Below, piece after piece: positions 7,253 through 9,991 of a stretch of 9,991 nucleotides of DNA (within the stretch, counting starts at the first letter, position 1; each line of letters starts with the position of its first letter). The stretch comes from Solirubrobacteraceae bacterium (GTDB lineage: Bacteria > Actinomycetota > Thermoleophilia > Solirubrobacterales > Solirubrobacteraceae). Location of the stretch: assembly GCA_025935735.1 (NCBI GenBank), contig JAICUS010000180.1, positions 1 to 9,991 of the forward strand, given 5' to 3'. A program made the translations under genes and the position numbers. A model generated the notes under the pieces. The model saw nothing but the letters and a program-made list of their open reading frames with translations, was not told the origin of the DNA and did no database searches.

Positions 7253-7584
7253 GTCGTGCTCCCTTCGTCTGGGTGCTCGGCGAGGAAGTCGCCGAGCCGG
7301 TCGAGGCGGCGCTCCCACAGCGTCCGCCGCTCGCTGATCCACTGCTCGGCCGTCCGCAGCGCCGCCGGCTCGATGCTCACCGTGCGCGTGCGGCCCACCT
7401 TCTCCGAGCGCACCAGCCCGCTGGCCTCCAGCACCTGCACGTGCTGGACGACCGCGGCGAGCGTCATGGAGAACGGCCGGCCGAGCTCGCTGACCGTCGC
7501 CGGGCCGCGGCACAGCCGCTCCACCATGGCGCGCCGGCTGGGGTCCGAGAGCGCCTGGAAGACCCGGTCGAGTTGGTCAAGCAT
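7249..7584 (-). CDS. ArsR-type winged-helix repressor
   Basis: This is a 111-residue DNA-binding repressor. It opens [20 protein letters not shown] (helix 1-2 of the ArsR fold), and [20 protein letters not shown] forms the helix-turn-helix, with recognition helix near [32 protein letters not shown] is the wing. The C-terminal helix ([21 protein letters not shown]) is the likely dimer arm. The metal-sensing ELCVCDL motif is absent, so it is not an arsenic or cadmium sensor of the classical kind. It belongs with the ArsR proteins that partner AHSA1 genes. There is no ribosome binding site before the ATG at 7584, which fits a leaderless mRNA from the promoter at 7592-7620. It probably represses itself and the SRPBCC gene. 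Confidence 0.93.
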   Translation of the reverse strand: MLDQLDRVFQALSDPSRRAMVERLCRGPATVSELGRPFSMTLAAVVQHVQVLEASGLVRSEKVGRTRTVSIEPAALRTAEQWISERRTLWERRLDRLGDFLAEHPDEGSTT

Positions 7585-7591
7585 GTACTTG

Positions 7592-7620
7592 AGTATCGCG
7601 CGGCGAGTCCGGAAAGTCAA
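7592..7620 (-). promoter_or_regulatory. Sigma-70-type promoter of the ArsR-SRPBCC operon
   Basis: On the minus strand TTGACT (7620-7615; 5 of 6 consensus) and GATACT (7597-7592; 4 of 6) are separated by exactly 17 bp. Only 7 nt lie between the -10 box and the ATG at 7584. Transcription should therefore begin at or within a base or two of the start codon. Confidence 0.7.
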
Positions 7621-7634
7621 GCGATCGCTTAACT
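7615..7634. promoter_or_regulatory. 20-bp palindromic operator candidate over the -35 box
   Basis: AGTCAAGCGATCGCTTAACT is a palindrome with 9 of 10 arm positions matching; its 12-bp core AAGCGATCGCTT is perfect. It covers the -35 box of the ArsR promoter and reaches past the stop codon (7629-7631) of the oxidoreductase gene. Position and size suit an ArsR-family autoregulatory site. Confidence 0.55.
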
Positions 7635-8711
7635 GAGGCTGCTGAGCACCGTGGAGGCGAGCGCGCCGGGGTCGGGGCCGGCGTGGACCTCGATCCGCTC
7701 GACCCACTTCACCCAGTGCCAGCCGCGGTGGCCCGGGGCGACGAGCCGGGCGGGCGCGCCGTGGCCGGGGGAGAGCGGCGCGCCGGCGACGTGGGTGGCG
7801 AGGAGCAGGCCGCGCGCCTCGGCGAGCCCGAAGCTCCAGCGGTAGCCGGTGTGCGAGATCACCCGCACGTGCGACGCCTCCGGCCCGACGGCGGCCTCGT
7901 CCAGCAGCCGCCCGAGCGTCGTCCCGCGCCAGCGCTGGGTCGTGTAGAAGCCGCCGGTGCAGTCGAGCGTGGCCACGAGCTCGTCGCCGCGGTCGAGCGC
8001 GGCAGCCTCCAGCGACAGCGGCCGCGCGACCAGCCCGGCGACCGCGAGCCGGTAGCCGCCCCCGAGCGGCCGCGGCGAGTCGGCCACCCACGAGGTCACC
8101 GGGAACGCCGCGCCCGCGTCGTAGGACCCGGTGAACCGCCGCCGCGCCCCCGGCAGCCCGGGCGTCCGCTGCGCCCACCACGCCCCGAGCGCCCCGGCAC
8201 CCATCGCCGCCGCCGTCAGGAACTGCCGCCGGTCGAGCACGTCGCGCGACCGCGGCCGCTTCGCCCGCACGCGCGCATGCAGGAGGACGCCCGCGCCGAG
8301 CACCGCGCCCAGCAGCGCGTGCCACGCGAGCACGGTGTAGCCGGCGACGGCGGAGAAGCCCGCGGTGGACCAGACCACGCCGCTCAGCAGCACGAGGGCA
8401 ACGAGGAGAAGGGCAGCCCCGCCCAGGCCGCGCGGGGACGCGGAGCGCGGGCGGCGCCGCCTCCCTACCTGCCCGCCGTTCGCCCGACCCGCCCACGGCC
8501 TCACACGGCGCACCTTCACCACCACCAGCGCGGCGAGCGCGAGGCCCGCGAGCGCGTGCGCGGCCACGATCCACGCCGCCCCAGGCGAGCCCGCGAACCA
8601 GGTCAGAACGCCGCTGGCCAATCCCAGCGCCACCAGCCCGGCGAGGCCCCAGTCGGTGCCGCGCGGCGTCACCCAAGCAGCGTAAGCCCGGCGCGTCCGC
8701 CGCGGAGCCAC
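7629..8711 (-). CDS. Polytopic molybdopterin-dependent oxidoreductase (sulfite-oxidase fold) with N-terminal four-helix membrane module
   Basis: This 360-residue protein fuses a membrane module to a molybdenum-cofactor domain. Helices lie at about 22-41, 45-67, 96-115 and 123-146, with His52 on helix 2 and His131 and His145 on helix 4 as possible haem ligands. Positive loops (RRVRPW, GRRRRPR, RAKRPRSR) place the ends inside. Then DRRQFL (160-165) and a fifth hydrophobic stretch (about 166-177) form a Tat-like signal that would put the rest outside. The catalytic domain has LDCTGGFYTTQRW, with Cys251 the likely molybdenum ligand, then SHTGYRWSFGLAEA, HGAPARLVAPGHRGW and HWVKWVERIEV, as in the YedY/MsrP-like branch of the sulfite oxidase fold. 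It resembles a single-chain MsrP-MsrQ; the substrate is unknown (S-oxide, sulfite or other). The GTG start at 8711 has no clear ribosome site. GTG at 8672 (residue 14) is an alternative that keeps all helices. The ArsR promoter begins inside its stop region, 44 bp before the repressor. Confidence 0.88.
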   Translation of the reverse strand: MAPRRTRRAYAAWVTPRGTDWGLAGLVALGLASGVLTWFAGSPGAAWIVAAHALAGLALAALVVVKVRRVRPWAGRANGGQVGRRRRPRSASPRGLGGAALLLVALVLLSGVVWSTAGFSAVAGYTVLAWHALLGAVLGAGVLLHARVRAKRPRSRDVLDRRQFLTAAAMGAGALGAWWAQRTPGLPGARRRFTGSYDAGAAFPVTSWVADSPRPLGGGYRLAVAGLVARPLSLEAAALDRGDELVATLDCTGGFYTTQRWRGTTLGRLLDEAAVGPEASHVRVISHTGYRWSFGLAEARGLLLATHVAGAPLSPGHGAPARLVAPGHRGWHWVKWVERIEVHAGPDPGALASTVLSSLS

Positions 8712-8728
8712 GGCGGACGCGTTACCCG

Positions 8729-8774
8729 GGTTTCGCCCTCCGTCCTCGCAAGCTCGGACCTCGGGCGACGTTAC
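8729..8774 (-). repeat. 46-bp inverted repeat, right copy
   Basis: This is a perfect reverse complement of 6779-6824, starting 5 bp after the TAG stop (8779-8781) of the CBM9-like gene and ending 17 bp before the oxidoreductase GTG. Between stop and repeat there is an extra TAGG doublet compared with the left copy. It folds as the same hairpin (8733-8768) and may end the upstream transcript or separate it from the oxidoreductase gene. Confidence 0.9.
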
Positions 8775-8778
8775 CTAC

Positions 8779-9991
8779 CTACGGGTTCGTCGTCGACAAG
8801 GTGAACGTCAGCGTCTTGCTGTAGTTGCCCGTGCGCAGGGCGTCGTTCGCGCCGATCGACTGCTTGAACCCGATGGTGACCGCGTCATTGGTCACCGGTG
8901 CCGCGTACGTCAACAGGGTGGTCGGGGTGGAGGAGCCCCCGACCGGTGCGTAGTCGGCGCCCGTCCCGAGCGGGCTGGACGCCTTCGCCTGCAGCGCCTG
9001 CGGCAGGGCGAACGAGCCGTTGACCAGATGGCCCGTCGCGGTGGTGCTCGGGTCGGCGACCGACAGCGTCGCGTCCCCGGCGGTCGAGATGACGTTCGCG
9101 CTGGTCTGCGCGAAGTAGTCCTTCGCCACGCCCGGCGTGAACGGCCCGAAGGCCGCCGGCGCGCCGAGCGAGAGCGCCAGCGTGGCCGGCACCGTGCCGC
9201 TCACGCCGCCGTTGGCCGACGTCGCCGCCAGCGGCACGTCGAACGCCTGGACCTCGTCGTTGGGCGTCTCGAAGGAGACGAGCGCGGAGCCGCCGCTCGC
9301 CAGCTTCGCGAACGCCGCGGAATCCAGCGGGATGGTCACCCGCTGGGTGCCGGCGCGCACGTCGGTGGTCACGTCGCGCACGACGTGGCCGCTCATGTCC
9401 GGCGACCAGGGCGGGATGCCGCCGTCGGTCACCGCGCACGGCGTCATGCCCCAGTCCGGCGGCGGGTCGGCCGCCATCGTGCAGCTCGTCGTCCACAGCG
9501 GGATGTAGCCCTTCTCGCCCGTCCACAGGAACGTGTGGGCGGTGCCCGGCCCCGTCGCGTCGATGGTGAACCCGAGCACGCCCGGCGTGAGCACGACGTG
9601 CGAGATCGCCATCGAGTCGTTGTCGGGCGCCGGGTCGCGGCCGGAGATCGGCACCCCGTTGCGCGCGGACTGGGCGATCGTCTCGGGCGAGTTCACGCCG
9701 TCGAGGTTCGGGTGCGAGACGTCCGGCGGGGCCGGCGTCGTCGGCTGGCCCGCCGGCGGCGTGTAGCCCGCCATCGCGGCCCGGCCCCAGCGATACGGAT
9801 CCGACTGCACGCTGCCGAACGTCGACCACGCGAGCCGGACGCTGTTGTCGATGTGGCGCAGCGTCGTCGTGCCCGCGGCCGCGGTGTTGTCCTCGTCGTA
9901 CGGGGTGATGTTCAGCCCGAAGTCATCCGGGTTGATCGCCGCGGGCAGGTCGGCCAGCGGGATCTTGACCTCGAGGTTGTAGCCGCCGGCC
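8779..9991 (-). CDS. Secreted carbohydrate-binding protein, CBM9-like plus shared C-terminal domain (5' end outside window)
   Basis: The reading frame is open to the right edge, so the N-terminus and any catalytic domain are missing; 403 codons are visible. The first visible part (9990 to about 9740) reads GGYNLEVKIPLADLPAAI, then DDFGLNITPYDED, LAWSTFGS and DPYRWGRA. That is the pattern of a CBM9/DOMON-type sugar-binding beta-sandwich. A second region of about 150 residues (LDGVNSPETIAQSARNGVPI onward, with two Cys in TTSCTMA and MTPCAV) is unrecognised and looks all-beta. The last 140 or so residues (about 9212-8782) match the C-terminus of the GH27 enzyme, ending KTLTFTLSTTNP. A GTG at 9810 is internal to the CBM9-like domain and is not the start. 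The context suggests an extracellular polysaccharide-binding or degrading protein working on the same material as the GH27 enzyme. Confidence 0.85.
   Translation of the reverse strand, partial: AGGYNLEVKIPLADLPAAINPDDFGLNITPYDEDNTAAAGTTTLRHIDNSVRLAWSTFGSVQSDPYRWGRAAMAGYTPPAGQPTTPAPPDVSHPNLDGVNSPETIAQSARNGVPISGRDPAPDNDSMAISHVVLTPGVLGFTIDATGPGTAHTFLWTGEKGYIPLWTTSCTMAADPPPDWGMTPCAVTDGGIPPWSPDMSGHVVRDVTTDVRAGTQRVTIPLDSAAFAKLASGGSALVSFETPNDEVQAFDVPLAATSANGGVSGTVPATLALSLGAPAAFGPFTPGVAKDYFAQTSANVISTAGDATLSVADPSTTATGHLVNGSFALPQALQAKASSPLGTGADYAPVGGSSTPTTLLTYAAPVTNDAVTIGFKQSIGANDALRTGNYSKTLTFTLSTTNP

Noticed and set aside
7249..7584. Arsenic or metal resistance operon
   Set aside because: The repressor lacks the ELCVCDL metal-binding motif, and its partner is an SRPBCC protein, not an efflux or reductase gene.
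6779..8774. Insertion sequence or composite transposon
   Set aside because: There is no transposase between the repeats and no flanking target duplication. The repeats sit at gene 3' ends and look like hairpins.
6779..8774. Site-specific invertible switch
   Set aside because: No recombinase gene is present and no promoter faces outward from the cassette. Only ordinary homologous inversion remains possible.
9808..9810. GTG as the start of the right-hand protein
   Set aside because: The CBM9-like pattern continues upstream in frame to the window edge.

Overview
This is a high-GC window (most third codon positions are G or C) from a free-living actinobacterium. The best guess is the class Thermoleophilia (Solirubrobacter or Conexibacter type). 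That rests on codon use, the secreted polysaccharide-active proteins, and a C-terminal domain with the ending KTLTxTLSTTxP that I associate with that class. The assignment is inference. No rRNA, tRNA, CRISPR array, transposase or integrase is visible.

Layout, left to right. Positions 1-197 hold no credible gene, only weak hairpins. An alpha/beta hydrolase (minus, 198-962) is divergent from a small lipoprotein (plus, 1058-1543). The lipoprotein runs tail-to-tail, with overlapping stop codons, into a large secreted metallopeptidase-like protein with Ig-like C-terminal domains (minus, 1540 to about 3828). That protein has lost most of the expected zinc motif and has no canonical in-frame start codon next to its signal peptide. 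It is divergent from a five-part secreted GH27 alpha-galactosidase (plus, 3960-6782). Three minus-strand genes follow: a five-helix membrane molybdopterin oxidoreductase (7629-8711), an ArsR-type repressor (7249-7584) and an SRPBCC/AHSA1 protein (6824-7252). The right end is the 3' part of a carbohydrate-binding (CBM9-like) secreted protein (minus, 8779 to beyond 9991).

The most interesting structure links the two polysaccharide genes. The GH27 enzyme and the CBM9-like protein end in the same domain of about 140 residues. Just after each stop codon lies an identical 46-bp element that folds into a symmetric hairpin, so the two copies (6779-6824 and 8729-8774) form a perfect inverted repeat. 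They bracket the three-gene cassette. The hairpin is better conserved than the protein domain beside it, so it looks like a separately maintained terminator or REP-like unit and not just a relic of domain duplication.

How the genes may work together. The GH27 and CBM9-like proteins probably act outside the cell on galactose-containing polysaccharide. The ArsR-SRPBCC pair is a translationally coupled operon. It has a strong sigma-70-type promoter, a palindromic operator candidate over the -35 box, and a probable leaderless transcript. The oxidoreductase is likely an exported molybdoenzyme with its own membrane haem module. I found no system here that is wholly new. The hairpin-plus-domain module, the degenerate peptidase with its broken start, and the polytopic molybdoenzyme with an internal Tat motif most deserve checking.
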